From Arthrobotrys musiformis (Eukaryota; Ascomycota; Orbiliomycetes; Orbiliales; Orbiliaceae), in assembly GCA_036971715.1 (NCBI GenBank), contig JAVHJL010000004.1, positions 2,728,001 through 2,792,000 of the forward strand: DNA of 64,000 nt. The letters run 5' to 3'. Below, piece after piece: positions 33,743 to 46,794 of the stretch. The notes below the pieces were generated by a model. That model had not been told where the DNA came from. It saw only the letters and a list, made by a program, of their open reading frames with translations, and did no database searches. Numbering within the stretch: the first letter of the stretch is position 1; the number at the start of each line of letters is the position of its first letter. A program made the translations under genes and the position numbers.

Positions 33743-34577
33743 TTAGACGGTATTATCATCATAAACGAAGTTGATATTCCGCGGCGACCGATAGCCAGAG
33801 CGAACGAAGGTGTCATCGCCGGGCGGACGTTCTATGCACCAACTCATGTTAAAAAGGATAAGGAGGAGACAGACGACTGAGGGGCAGAGGATGCATTACC
33901 ATTCTTAGTGTTGCTTGTTAGCATGCTCTGAATCGACATACACACCGACTCGACGTTCTGGACCGGCGACCAATTTGTTCCCAAAAGATCAAGGCAAATC
34001 ACGCCGTTTGAGTAAACTATATGGATAGCAGTGTATCAGCGGTAGAAACTTCTAGCAATAGTGTCCCCGGAAATTAGGGTTGGTCTCACTATGAGGGTGC
34101 ATCGGGATATCACGGCCATCCTCCTTGATAAATGTCACCTCCGGAGCCTCTATTTGCAGAAAGCAAGGTCAGCAACCTCGATATATATTACTTATAAATA
34201 TATGCTGCACCATAATATGAGAGGGCCCGTACCGATGGGATACGATCCGGAGAATTTGAAGTTGAGCCTGTAGATTTGGTCGGCGTATAGAGGGTTGGTA
34301 TCAAGAACCTGAATATCCATCTTCCAGTTGGTGAAGTCCGACGCCGAGGCGATAGATATCCCCGGTGGGAGGGATTTGTGGATCTATAGTATACGCCACG
34401 GATTTAGCGGGCGTGCGCCTGCAGGGTGCCATAGCCTGTTGGCTTTCCAGTACTCACATTCGAGAGCTCCTAGATAGTTGATAATATGAAGAAATTAACA
34501 TATCGAACGAAGAAACCAAAGCAGATGCTGTGATATCAGCTATGTCATACCTTTCCGAGCCTCTTTTGGGCGAACAT
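33743..34577 (-). CDS. Ubiquitin-conjugating enzyme, UBE2W type
   Basis: Six exons on the minus strand: 34577-34551, 34469-34458, 34383-34233, 34149-34090, 34016-33900, 33831-33743, giving 151 aa, the same length as human UBE2W. The start MFAQKRLGKELSNIHKSLPPG, DFTNWKMDIQVLD, FKFSGSYPIEAPEVTFI and HPHIYSNGVICLDLLGTNW surround the catalytic Cys. The C-terminus is the family's unusual disordered tail (RPPGDDTFVRSGYRSPRN). UBE2W enzymes ubiquitinate protein N-termini; whether the fungal protein does so is inferred. Exon 2 is only 12 nt (Glu-Leu-Ser-Asn). Six exons in 456 coding bases is intron-dense even for this window. Confidence 0.93.
34458..34469 (-). other. 12-nt microexon of the UBE2W-type gene
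   Basis: GAGCTCTCGAAT lies between a CTATCTAG acceptor and a GTGAGT donor and codes for ELSN in frame. The result GKELSNIHKSLPPG fits the helix 1 region of UBE2W-type enzymes. Confidence 0.8.
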
Positions 34578-36464
34578 GTTGGACGACGTCGAGCGATATG
34601 ATCGTTATCGAGCGAGGTTGGGATTCTCGTCAAGGAACAAGCGGATGGTGGGGCGAGGTACTTTAAAGGCTGCACTACCACCAGCACTTACTAACTTGCT
34701 TGGTCAATACCGCCAAGCAGAAATGCCACCAATGCAGATGGACAGGTCCTGTCAATTGCAACCACGAAGCAACAACAGCAACCACAGTCGGCGCAGCGTA
34801 TCTACGGCTCAGGGACGTGGTGGTCGATTGGGGGGTAACTACCTATCAATGAAGGGTACATGCACCCAATGCAATGAAGAATACGGGGGAGGGAAGGCTG
34901 GAAGCGAGAGCCTAGGCGCGGACCGTGATTGCCTGAATAGAATTTGATGGGTCTGGGAGCAGGTTTCGAAACAAATTCCCACAAGGACAACTGCAAGCTT
35001 AAGCCCCAGAGCTCTCCGGCCATGACTGTACGGATACATACATTATACATGAGTATCTAATGGCTAGTCTGAGGATCTAATGGCTCTCATCATCATGTCC
35101 ACTACAGGTTGATGTAGACGCTAAGACACCGCGTGAGGCTTAGCCTGGGATATGGAATATATCTTGGTAGACAGCGAGTTTGCTTAATCTTTGTGCACAT
35201 GCGTATGTTTACAGACGGCTTCGTGCTTGTGCATACGGCATCCTGGACTGCGCATGCTACCCTTGCCCTGCTGAAGCTGGAGCACAGGTTCGAGCAATGG
35301 GGGATGGCTTTAAATTTGACTACATGCTGCCTATTGGGCCAAGCTGCAAGCTAGGGAACCAGCTTTCCGACATGATTGGAGCGGTCATTCGAGGCATTAG
35401 GCCTCAGACTTCAAACTGCTTACATACATACGTGTGCGCCGTAGACTCGCCAGGAGTAACATTTGAATCTTCAGTACGTAAGTCATAGTATCCCTATCGC
35501 AAGAAGCTTAGATGTCCTGGATACATCTTGAGAGGAGCAAAGAGAAAAAAAGAGACCCCTAGTCTAGTTAGGCACCCATCGTCCGGCTCATTTTGTAACA
35601 TTCATGTAATACTCATCCGTCGAACGTTGGCTGTATGTGATTACATTGGGAAATCCAACGCCACACTTGCTCTCGATTGGGTATTCAAGATCTTTCGATT
35701 GGGATCCTGGATTCTAAGAGCGAGTGAATTGCGTAAGCGGGGCTAAATACTGCCTGTCCAAAAACTGCCTTAGTATAGTCTCTGAAACCCGTGGAACCCA
35801 AGACCGGATGAAAAAGCTAAATTGATATCAATCTCGGTCAATTGAAGACAGGAAGAAAGGGAAAGGCCGGTGGCCGTTGGTTGGCTAATCGGATGCATTC
35901 CTTTCCGACGGGGTCTTCGACCGTCTCCCAGCTATGATCCCTTTGAAGTGCTTCGCCATGTTGGTAACGCGCGGTCATGGCCAGGACGAGATCTTGGCTT
36001 TGGTGAAGACGGGCAAGTGGGGCAGCGGCGGGGTCTAAATTTCCGGTTAGAGCTTCCCAGAACATCAGCCTCAGGCTTGCCCTCATTCGGGCTTTCCTTG
36101 TCATGTCGATGCACTTGCAAATTGGCCTGCATGATTCGCACATTGCTCTCAGCTGGTCGTACGAGTGCCCATACGAATGAAGAATGTAAATAAAACAAAG
36201 TAATATGTATCCAAGATGAAACCGAGAACTGGAATCACGGCTTCAAGTTTGATCCGCGGGTCGGCAAATGGATGGGATGATCCGATGGACATCACAATAT
36301 GGACAATGCTGTCGCATAGTTCAGCCTGACAAGGCTCTCGCCCGCCGCAGGACTTGACTCGAAGAAGTCATGGTAGGAGCTTCACCGAAAAAAGGGTTCA
36401 ATGCAACTGGGGGTACCCTTTCGGTGGAAATAGGCTTGCGGCATTGTGGATCCTTCCTCCCTTT

Positions 36465-36486
36465 TTCCTTCCTTCCTTCCTTCCTT
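36465..36486. repeat. (TTCC)n microsatellite
   Basis: Five to six tandem TTCC units. Confidence 0.8.
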
Positions 36487-36968
36487 GATATATGACTGCA
36501 CCGTCACTGCTTACGTTAGTTCCACGACTAGTACTAGCATCATAGAATCCAATCCAGTGCCAATTCAAGTCGTGATGCTACTGCAGCCGCGAGTCGTCCA
36601 TAAGCGTATGCATGTATTGCATGTGATATTAGACTCTTTGAGAATCGAATCGGTATCTCCGGCCACCTTTCGTGATGTTGAAACATCAATATCTGCAATC
36701 CATAGGAAAGTCGGTACGTAGTTTTGAACTCGACCGCCGTTAATTAACCTGATACCAAAAATAAGCATCTCCACCGCCCGGCCGGGCTAAGCCAAGTACC
36801 AAGTACCAAGCTGGTTAGCTAGCTATCAGAGCAGCCAGGAAACCGAAACCGTATCTGTGACGATGCTCTCTCCACAATCGGCCACCGAACTTACCCAGTT
36901 GGGTCCCCGGAGTCAGCAATGCAATATAATGAATTTGAATTGTGAATGTGAATGAGTGTTCGAGTGGG

Positions 36969-36986
36969 TGAGTGAGTGAGTGAGTT
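36969..36986. repeat. (GAGT)n microsatellite
   Basis: About four and a half tandem GTGA units. Confidence 0.8.
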
Positions 36987-37378
36987 ACAATATGAATTGA
37001 ATATTAATTACTGCGCTTTCGCCCGCCCGAACTCTCCAAAAGATATCTCCTTCGAACGAACCTTCGAATTCAAATCAAACCGGATCTCAACCTTGCGGCC
37101 TTAGCAGCTAGCTAGCTTAAAAAGTGGCTCGACCCGTCTGTCGAATCCCCAACTAAGCCCACTTTCCCTTCCCTTCGAGTTCCCCCCTCCAATCCAATTA
37201 GTATTATATTAGCAGTAACCACCTAAACTCGATCCTCTTCCTTTCTCAACCTCCTTCCCGCTCTTTCGCTCCCTCTCTTCCTCCCTTCTTCCCTTTCTCT
37301 TCAGCATCACGAACCTCTTGGACCCGACCTTATCAAGTATCTCCAATCATACGTCATTCCCCCGCTGCTCGGCCTGAA

Positions 37379-39126
37379 ATGAGTTGTGAGTTCAGTCCAA
37401 CCCCACCATCGGACCCTGGTACAAATCGGTTCACTCGACAGGATGCTGCAGTGATGCGTGATATTGTACCTCGCCAGAGCAAACCGTGAGCTCGTAGCTG
37501 ACCATGGGCCTCCAAATACCACAGCCTTCTTCAATAAACTCGGTGGCCAGCCACCTAGCTATGACAAAAAGTTCGTTCTCCTCGATTCTCACTTTAATTC
37601 CATTGCCCTTTTGTTACCCTACTTTGTTTTTGGTATTCAAATAAAGATATCGTGCTGACTATGGAATCTCAAAGGTCGCAATACAAAATGGGCCGCACTT
37701 TGGTACATACAAACAACTCATCCGCCGTTACATTTTCGCGTATATAGTCATCTGAGGGGTAGCTGCTAATTTCCGTTTGGTGAGGGGAACAACAGGGTGC
37801 AGGTACCTACGGTATTGTGCGAGAGGCCGACAGCTCTGGCGGCAAAGTCGCCGTCAAGATTATCCTCAAAAAGAACGTCAAAGGCAATGAACAGATGGTA
37901 TATGATGAATTACAGCTGCTGCAACATCTGAAGCACCCTCATATCGTTCGGTTCGTCGATTGGTTCGAGTCGAAGGTACCTTTGAAGCTCCCACCCCCGC
38001 TTCTCAAGCTTGGATAATAAAAATGCGACTTGAATCCTGTCGAAGAAAACCACACATGCTGACTTTCGGCGGCCGGACAGGATAAATATTACATTGTCAC
38101 TCAGTTAGCCACCGGTGGAGAGCTGTTTGACCGTATTTGCGAATTGGGAAAGTTCACCGAAAAGGATGCCGTAAGGGTCGTTCGAGAGGTGCTAGGTGCC
38201 GTCGACTACCTTCATAAGAATAATGTCGTCCACCGAGGTATGCGCTCTTAACAACCTTTTTTTTACATACCAAAAACAATGTTATACTAATTACTCCCCT
38301 TTCTAAATATTAGATTTAAAACCGGAAAATCTTCTCTACTTGACCCCAGACCATGAGTCGTCCCTCGTTCTCGCAGACTTCGGCATCGCCAAAATGCTCG
38401 ACAGCAAGGACGAGATGCTTACTACAATGGCTGGCTCCTTCGGCTACGCCGCTCCAGAGGTCATGCTGAAGAAAGGCCATGGAAAGCCAGTCGACATGTG
38501 GTCGCTCGGTGTGATTACCTATACCTTGCTATGCGGCTATTCACCATTCCGTAGCGAGACTCTACCGGAATTGATTGACGAGTGCAGCAACGGTCGGGTT
38601 ATTTTCCACGAGCGTTACTGGAAGGGCGTCAGCCAAGATGCAAAGGCGTTTATCGGAGAGCTTCTTCAACCCAACCCGACTGAACGTTTGAATAGCTCGG
38701 TATGAGAAGATAAACGAGAAAATGCTGTTTGGCTCTGTTGATCAAATACTGATAAAAATCGTCAATTAGGAAGCCTTAAATCACGTCTGGCTCAAGGGAG
38801 AAACTGCCACCGAGCACGATATTCTTCCTGAACTCAAGCAATTCCTCGCCAGAGCCCGCCTCAAGCGTGGCGTTGAGCTCGTCCGCCTCTCGAACCGTAT
38901 CGAATCCCTACGTCTCCAACAGGATGCTAACTCCGACGACCAAGATGATCTCCCAGAGCAAACCGGTGCTGGTGTTCCAGGCGCATCTGGCTCTGGTGGA
39001 GGAGCTAGAAGGCTCTCTCGAGCTGCTAGGTCCGCCATATTCAGGGAGGTCGTACTTGCGAAGGTTAGGGATATGAAATCACAGCAACAGACAGAGGAGG
39101 CAGAGGCGAAGCTTTCTGGGAAGTAA
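37379..39126 (+). CDS. Calcium/calmodulin-dependent protein kinase (CMK1/CmkA type)
   Basis: Seven exons: 37379-37385, 37525-37570, 37675-37702, 37796-37975, 38081-38237, 38314-38699, 38770-39126, giving 386 aa. The kinase domain spans ~20-290: TLGAGTYGIVREA (P-loop, assembled across intron 3), VAVKIILKK (catalytic Lys), VVHRDLKPEN (catalytic loop, split by intron 5), LADFGIAKML and SFGYAAPEVML. The following ARARLKRGVELVRLSNRIESL is the autoinhibitory and calmodulin-binding segment of fungal CaMKs. Acts in the cytosol and nucleus on Ca2+ signals. The start is unusual: only ATGAGTT is coding in exon 1, followed by GTGAGT. This joins to give MSSFFNKLGGQPPSYDKK, matching the MSF...GQPESYKKK start of homologues. 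Confidence 0.92.
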
Positions 39127-39829
39127 CGGAGAGAGAGAATTATTCTCACTGCTAGTTGGGAAAACCGAATTGTTAAAATTGGCAAAAGGGAAGTGTATAA
39201 AAAGCCGCCGCACCCTCTTTTGTCATTCGGTTGAGCAGACATTGGAGATGCATGCCAAACTGTAGCAGGTTCTGCCTTTCTTTTCTTTTCTCTTTCTTTT
39301 TTTTTTCAACTCGTTCCGTTCTTCTTCCCTTTTCTTTTCTTGTTTCTTTTTTTTTCGTTCTTACCCGTTGGTTGGATTTGTAGTTTTTACGGAAAGCATG
39401 CATCGAAGTCTGTTCAATCTTTAAGGGCCCTGAAGCGCAGGTATTCCCCAATATTTTCTTCTTTTCTTTTTTCTGGTATAGCAGTAAGGTAGTGGATAAC
39501 AAAATAGTGGCGCTTGGGTTTCTTCGTTAATGCCTGCTTCGGACCAGTTTTTGCGTCGGACCAAGTTGAAATCGACCACAGTACATGTGTGATATACTCC
39601 TTCACCAGCTTTAATACGTAAACCCCTTCCGAACTCTTCTCCCCCTTCTCCTCCTTATTCTTTCTTTTTGATTTTGATCCTATATATCTACTTAAGTATC
39701 TAGGCACATGGCTATCTCGTTATATAAGTATATTATAGAGTGGATAGAGTTTTAAAATTAGCATTATCATGCAGCTATTGTGTAGATGTAAAACGATACC
39801 ACGGCCATTCCACACTCCCATTGCGCTCA
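39127..39829. other. Convergent intergenic region, CaM kinase / VPS8
   Basis: T-rich 3' flanks of two converging genes (for example 39290-39350). No gene seen. Confidence 0.5.
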
Positions 39830-42800
39830 CTATTTACAAACGATACACCGCATCCCCGTCTCCTCGACATTGGTCTCGTGTCGAGATACCGGCGAGAAGG
39901 GTGTTTCCTCAGCTTCCCCATTCTCCTCCTTCGTCTCATCCTTATGCAAGCTCTCCAGGCACGAACGATGATAAATATGTCCGCAATGGAAAACCATGAT
40001 TATTTTCGATACTTCTTCCTTGTCCCCTCCCTCCTTCCCTCCGTTACCTTCTTTTTGATCCGTAGCTGCTTCCCCTTCCCCATCTTTACCGCTGGCAGGG
40101 TGATTCTCTTTAACTCCAGGTAATGCGGACCGTTCATCGTGCAAAATCGCAAGCATGGCCTTCCCTTTACCCTTGGATATACTACCGAACCGTTCCCTCT
40201 CCCTCCTCGCCTCCTTTTCTATCCTTTCATCCTTCGATTTCTCGAACGCTTCTATCCTTTTACTCTCCCACGCGGCATATATCCCACCCGCCGCACCGGT
40301 ACCCCAAAGCTTCTTCCCGCAACCTTCGCACATTTGGCTCTTCGGTTTCCACCCTTGCTGCCGCAGCGTAGCCGCATCCTCCACCTTGAGGAATAAATCC
40401 TTCTCCAACAGTTTCCCCGAAAGCGCCAGTAGTTGTTCTTCGTAGGTGTACGTATCGAAAATACTCGCCAGCACGTTCCTCAAATCCGCCAGAGAAGGAG
40501 AGGTGATAGCTGCTCTGTTCAGAAAAGCTCGTAGGATCCTCAGGAAGGAAGTTGTATTCTGCCCGCCGGTGGATGTGGCGGATAATAAAGCCGTGAAGAC
40601 ATCGTGGACGAGTCTGTGCGTGGCCGCCAGCAGTCTCCTCTCCCCCAGCATCGAATAGTGCGACCTCTGACTTTTACTACTCGCCCTCGATACCGGTCTC
40701 GATGATGATAACTCCGATACGCTGGAAACGCTGGGACTGACGGGCGTCATCATACCCATCCCACCATTCGAAATCCTAAGCACCCCCGTCGCAGATTTCG
40801 AAATATGAACCACGCAATCGATCAAATCGAGCCATAAATCCTCCTCCGCCGTCAACGGCGAGTTTTTACTGCTCAACGCCTTCTTCAACGTCATCCTCCC
40901 CGCCGAACCCCGCAGTCTGGTTTCCAAAGCCGCCATCTGACCCTGACACAGCCAGATACCGACTTTTGAGAATTTCTGCAGTGCGATCAGCATATCGCCC
41001 ACGTTGTCGTCTTCTTGGTATCCCGCTTCGTCGTCCACGCATCCGCGGAGTAATCCCACGAACGCTGCCTCCAGTACTCCCAGGTGCTGTACCAACTTCT
41101 TCATCGCCTCCTTTATCAGTCCTTCCCTAGCCATCAACAGTACAACCCCATCTATAGCACCCTTCTCCTCAAGCGCGGGAATAACCTGATCGAGCTTCAA
41201 ATCCCCGGGACTCAACGTCTCCAAAAACCCAGACACCCTCTCGAAGTCGTAAGAACACATGAGTCGGATATACAACTCCAATAACGATCCGTACTCCGCA
41301 ATCGTATCCCTCTCGTTCCTTATTTTTCCTTTTTTACTGCTGTTTTTCTCCGAAGCCCCGAAGACGACTTTGAGATATTTATACTGCGCTTCCGGTTCCT
41401 CGGCGCAGGAAGCCACGATGGCGTGGTGTAAATCCGGTGCTACGACGCTTAACGTCTCCGCCGCCCTCTCCGCATCGACGTCTGCGAGTTGCTTGGAATG
41501 TTCTTTAATCACCGCTTTCACTTCCTCCCTTTGTTTCGCCGTTAGTGCGCCAGCGGGCCTTAATAATTCATTAACGCAGTCGAATACCGTCCCCAACGCA
41601 TCCGTGTCTTCGAAATACATCTCCATCAACCGCGGGTAATCCTTCTCCGTCCGAAACACCGTTTTTAGAATTCTATAAAACCCCGCGGAGATGAAGGCGT
41701 CGATTAGGAGGCTGATATCCGGCGGGTGGTAGATCGAGAGTAAATACTCCGTGCTGAGCTGACAGTCTTCGGCGATATCGCTCCCGGGGTAGTTACATAG
41801 TCCCAATAACACCCTTTGGAGGGTGCTACCGGGGAAGAGGAGGTATTGTGGGTATTTTGGAAGGTTTCGGGCGATGAACATGTCGAGGTAGATTGTGTCC
41901 TGCGGGGTGAAGTCGGTGGGGTTCATGACCTCGAGGAGGATGCTGACGATGTATTGTCTATTCACCGAGCGGCCGAAGACTTGGTCTTCGCTGAGTTCGG
42001 ATGAACTTGCTGAGGAATTGAGGGCGGCGGAGGGGTTAGGGTCGTCGTTTAGAAAGGGGTCTTCGAAGGCTTCGTTGAGGCAGCTGAGGAAGCTTGGGGC
42101 GTCGAATTCAAGGATTGCGCGGAGGTATGGGAATGATGGTTCGTTGTTGTAGTTTGTGGTTTTGGTTAGGATGTATTCCGAGGTTCCATTGGGCCATTGG
42201 ATCGAACGGCCGAGGAAGAGGAAGTAGTATAGCATCGCTTTGGCGGATATGGCTTCTGAATCTGACATGATTTCACCGGTGGGGTAGGATCTTCCGGTGA
42301 GGATGTAGGAAAGGTATGGGAAGATTTTTAGAGCGTTTGTGCTGTTCAGGTTCTGGACTTCGGTGCCGTCATCGTTGGGTGTTATCAGTGGGATTATTAG
42401 GGCGAGCAGTTCGGTCATGGGGGTGATGTAGTCCGACAATGCTTGGTTCCAGACGTATATTAATGCGTCATACAAACTATGTTCTTTGCAGAGACCTGTT
42501 ACTTGGTGAATATCCATCGTTCGAGGGTCCATGTGACAGATTATTTCCTCCAGGCGGCTTTCGAGGCTGAGGGATGTGTAGTGGGAGATCAAGGATTTGA
42601 CAACGGTTGGGGGTAGGTATGTGAGTTCGCCGTTTAGGATGAGAGGCTCCAGGGTTTCGAGGAAGATACCCTCCGCGGAACCGTCCTCGAAGGCGTCGAA
42701 GGCGGTTTCGAAGAGGAAGTCCGTCGTGCCCATGCTCATGCAGGCGGTTATGCATGCAGCCGCCAGTTCCTGTAGTTGCTCCCGCTCTTTGATAGGTACC

Positions 42801-45195
42801 GACTGGGCCGTTAATCCAAAAGCGTATCGTAGCGAGGCACCCATCATGTCCAGGAGCTTGTCTCTGACCATTGTATGGCGCGAATCGTCGTCCGAAGGTA
42901 GTCCGACAGTGATCATTTCGGTCCCGCCTAGGTAAAAGGATGTTGCGAGCTTCAAGGCGCCGATAAAGTCGCCGACTTCCATGAGTGCCAGAAGTCTATC
43001 GGCCCAGTTTGACAGAGCCCCAACTGACATATCAAAGGAACCCTATGTAGTACCAAATGTGAGCCAGAGCCGATTATGTAGGGGTGTATAATAGACCAAT
43101 TGATACATACTAACAGGAAAACCCGGCCTTTGAAAGTCTTCACGCTGTTATAGTAGGCATCCGCAATACTAGCATGTAAAGACCCCTCTTCGTCCATACT
43201 GCCAACTAGAGACCTTAACTGCCGAGCAAAATAGTCGTGATGATATATATGCTTCGGAATCAAGTCGAATCTCTCAGTGGCGCGCATTGTAGGTTCTTCG
43301 ATAATTATCAGCCTTTGGCTAACTGTGACGACACAGAGAATCTATCATCAGGTGACCTCTTAACTTCCTTGCACTACAATTCGACGGATTTGGGAGAACG
43401 GGTGGGGGATGTGGTATTATTTACCTGCCGGTTTAGCCACTGCACCGCGACAATGGCCTCGTCGCTTTTCCATCGGCTCTTGAGTCGAAATTGCAATGCG
43501 GGTGGTTTGTACGGGTCGATTTCGGCTCCCTCTTTTTCCGAATGGAGGACCTCCATGACCGTCAAGACGTTCGACCAGCAGTAAGCTAACCTTGGTTGTG
43601 TGACCTGGTTCGACTTATAACCCCTTTGGCCGTCGTTCTTGAGTTTTATAGCTGGGAACCAAGCTAAGCAACCGCTGAGAGCAGCTTCGCTCGCTACTTC
43701 CTTTGGCCTGGCAAGCTTGTGCTGTGTCTGTGCGATCGGTGTGGTCGAAACGATAACCAGGAGATACGGAGTGAGCATAGCGGTAAGGCCCATGGTGTCG
43801 GTAGGTTGTGGCGCATTTCCAAGGGGTAGGGAAGCGAATGCAAGCACCGAACTAGGTTTCCGCGGCCTGGAAGCCGTCGCGATATCGAATGGATACCTTC
43901 CTAGTATTCTAGTAGTTTTAACGACCCGGCCGACCAAGCTGCGGCTGGCGAGGTGGGAGAAGGCCATCCCTTTGTCGTCTGCGGATACGAGCGCCGTATG
44001 TCTGGTTCCCAAGAACCCGAGGTGTAAAACAGAGGTCCCTTGGACATGGCCATCTTCCCTCTTTCCATCGATCTCCCCTAGTGGTATTGGCGGTATTGAT
44101 AGAAACGGACGAGCTGATTTTCCGATCTCCCAGGTGAATATATATCCGTTGGCATGACCGCCCGCTATCGTCGTATAGTCGGCCGAGATGGCGAGAGATA
44201 CAACTCCACCGCACTCAACTGATACAGACAACAATCATATAAGTACCCGTTAAAGTATTCTATGGCTGTGCGGCCCTTACCTTTCAGGTTCTGGCCAATT
44301 ACCGACATGAGGGTCTGATGATAATCGAATATCAGGATCAATCCCCTCGATGTTCCAACCGCTATCGATGTAAATATGTTGATACAAGTCGGCTCTCCAT
44401 ACGCCCGGCGTCCGCTTTCGGAGTACAGCTGCGCCTTGAGTTTCTTGAGCTTCGTCCACCTGATAACGTCCCACGGCGTCGAAGCTTCATCGGCGTCTCC
44501 ATCTAGATCTTCCCCTTGTCCCGACATGGACGACGATCGCGAGTGGGTGTTTAGCAAAGCCGGCGACGCAGATCTCGGAGACCCTAGCAGCGGCGAAGAT
44601 ATCGACAACCGGCTTTGGAATCTACGGTCGAACGGACGGAGTGAAGGTGTCGGCGTATTTTGTAGCGAACCCCGTCGGGGAATGATATTACTACCCGGCG
44701 AGGAAGGGGCGGATGCCTGTCACATTATCAATAAAACAATTTTATACATAGGTCAATTCTTGGAAAGAGGTTCCAGTTTACCTGCACAGAAAGCACATCG
44801 TCGGGAGTCCCGGGAGGACTGGGCAGGTGGGAACCACCTTCACTGTCCAGATCCGCGCTATCGTCGTTCCCGTTCACAACTTCCCCCTCTGCATCTATAA
44901 TATCAACATGCTCCGTTGATTTCGTGCGCTTAAACGTAAACCCATTAGTCCGTGAGGCCGTACTTTCTTGCGCATTATCTTGCAGATGGCTGAGTTTATC
45001 CGCGAGGGTATCTGGAGGCTCTGCTAAAGCATCATGCTCTTCGTCCGATACGACGTCCTCAAGCTTCGGGCGAGGTATTTGGTCCGAAAGTTCCTCCCCT
45101 CCATCTTCTTCAAACGGTTCGAATGCCTTTCCCTTAAGCTTGGGTATATCATGTACAGCCTCTGGATCGAAGGCTTCGGCTTCTGGGGAGCTCAT
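39830..45195 (-). CDS. VPS8: CORVET complex subunit Vps8
   Basis: Five exons on the minus strand: 45195-44782, 44716-44281, 44218-43425, 43341-43111, 43042-39830, giving about 1695 aa. Vps8 is the Rab5-binding CORVET subunit at early endosomes. A disordered acidic N-terminus is followed by a WD40-like beta-propeller (SVAVGTSRGLILIFDYHQ; VVSLAISADYTTIAGGHANGY; SDEAIVAVQWLNRQ), a long alpha-solenoid in the last exon, and a C-terminal RING-H2 domain (CEGCGKKLWG, then HCGHIYHRSCLESL and CIVC). A basic insertion of about 100 residues separates the first CxxC from the HxxH part. The frame is intact through the 3.2-kb last exon. Orthology rests on domain order and these motifs. Confidence 0.9.
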
Positions 45196-45646
45196 CGAAT
45201 CGTTGACGGGTTGTCAATAAGCATCTCTCCTGTTCACAAAATCAACGGAATTTCGGAATTCGGGTTCAGATCCACGAGAGTGCTGGTCCCGGCGGCAACA
45301 ACGGCAGTTTTTGTAAAAAAGGTCAGGAGGTTTCTTTCTTTTTTTCGGGGTTACTACGGGTTCTACGGGATCGAAGCTTGGGGATGCATGCGGACGACGT
45401 CAGGATGGTCTATCGGAGGGGTGGAAGGTGTGGAGTTAATTGGGTTGCGCGTTAAGACTGGGCAGTGTCTTGTTTTAGGTCTTGCGACAGGTCTTCTCTT
45501 TCCTGCGCATCATCTGCACCCACGTTTCATGCAAAAGCTCTCGCAACGTTAACATCAGCAATTATCATCATCAACCTCGATCGCATCAGCCACAGAAACA
45601 AAGACCCCCCCTAAACCTAAGCTTTCCCGAGTAGATTCAAACAATC
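45196..45646. promoter_or_regulatory. Divergent promoter region VPS8 / GPALPP gene
   Basis: 451 bp between outward-facing start codons. The plus-strand frame that crosses it overlaps VPS8 exon 1 antisense and is not supported. Confidence 0.5.
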
Positions 45647-46794
45647 ATGTCGGATATCGGCCCCGCCCTCCCGCCACACCTCCTCGCGAAGCGAAAACGC
45701 CAGCAGGAAGAAGCTGAAAAGGCTGCTGCTGCTGCTGCTACAGTCGTGGCGCCCAAGGAATCGGAAGGTAAAACATCACAGGAGACTGTTGCTGCTACGG
45801 CGCCCAAGAATGATGTTGACGAGAATCCCGAGAAGCGACGGAGGGTGATGGGGCCTTATATGCCTGCACCGATTGATCAGATGCCATCGAGGGGACCCGA
45901 CGAAGATGATGATAAAAAGGGAGGGAATGATCACAACGATGAAGACGATTCTTCGTCAGGAGATGAGATTGGACCTTCGTTACCTGGTTTCCGTGGTAGT
46001 GCGGTATGTAATATTCTCTCTCCCTTGTCTCTCTAAGATTTAGGATTTACAGTGGGCCTTTTTAAAGAGATATAGACTAATTTTACCTGGTTCTCTTTAA
46101 TTGCGATCGCGATAGGCAGACGAGGAGGCCGCCGCACAACGGCGTTTAGCATCGCGGGTTCAAGCCGCATCAGAGAAAATTACACGCGACGAGTGGATGC
46201 TAGTACCACCAGAACACGGTGACTGGACGTCAAAGGTGGATCCTACGAAGATTAGAAGCAGGAAGTTTCAAACAGGAAAGGGGGCGCGGGCTCCGACAGC
46301 TAAGGGTGGTGATAACAGTTTATGGATGGAGACAGCTGCGGATAAAGCGAAGCGAGTGGCGGATGAGGTCATGGGAGTGAGAAGACCGGCGAATGAAACC
46401 GGTGAGGACGAAGATCCTAAAGCGAAAGCTGCACGATTGGAGGCTCAGGAGACGCAGAGGCGGATTGACGAGTATAATGTGAGTTCTTTTATTTTTTTTT
46501 GACGTTTTTGACATTTATGCATGAATCAGGCACCTATTGTATTGTATCTACACGGGTACGAAACAGCGCTAACAATGCGATATACAACAGGCAAAGAATC
46601 GAGGGAAAAGCCTCGTGGAAGAACACTCGAAGTCAAAGGATAGGAAGGAAGAGGACGATCCGAGCAAAAGGGCTTTCGATCGCGAGAAGGACATTGTGGG
46701 CAGCAGCAAGAGAATTGGACTCCAGCAGAAGAAGCAAATGCTGGAAAGAGCTGCGGATTTCGGGTCGAGGTTTTCGAAAGGAAGCTACCTGTAG
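45647..46794 (+). CDS. GPALPP-motif / DUF3752 protein
   Basis: Three exons: 45647-46003, 46116-46478, 46591-46794, giving 307 aa. The N-terminus MSDIGPALPPHLLAKRKR carries the name-giving GPALPP motif, echoed by GPYMPAP (~70) and GPSLPGF (~110). A Lys/Glu-rich disordered part lies between. The conserved DUF3752 region follows: TRDEWMLVPPEHGDW, IRSRKFQTGKGA, LWMETAADKAKRVADEV, and a basic coiled-coil C-terminus ending RAADFGSRFSKGSYL. Function is unknown; relatives are nuclear, and the repeated GP(x)LP motifs suggest binding by GYF-like or WW domains (inference). Confidence 0.88.

Larger units (their letters stand above)
34578..37378. other. Gene-poor gap upstream of the CaM kinase gene
   Basis: 2.8 kb without a recognisable gene. 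The longest frames (123, 107 and 102 codons) show no family signal. Two microsatellites lie at 36465-36486 and 36969-36986. The last ~350 bases are pyrimidine-rich, typical of a fungal promoter and leader for the kinase gene. Confidence 0.5.

Noticed and set aside
42477..42935. Frames of about 92-112 codons on both strands
   Set aside because: They overlap the 3.2-kb VPS8 exon and carry no recognisable motifs.
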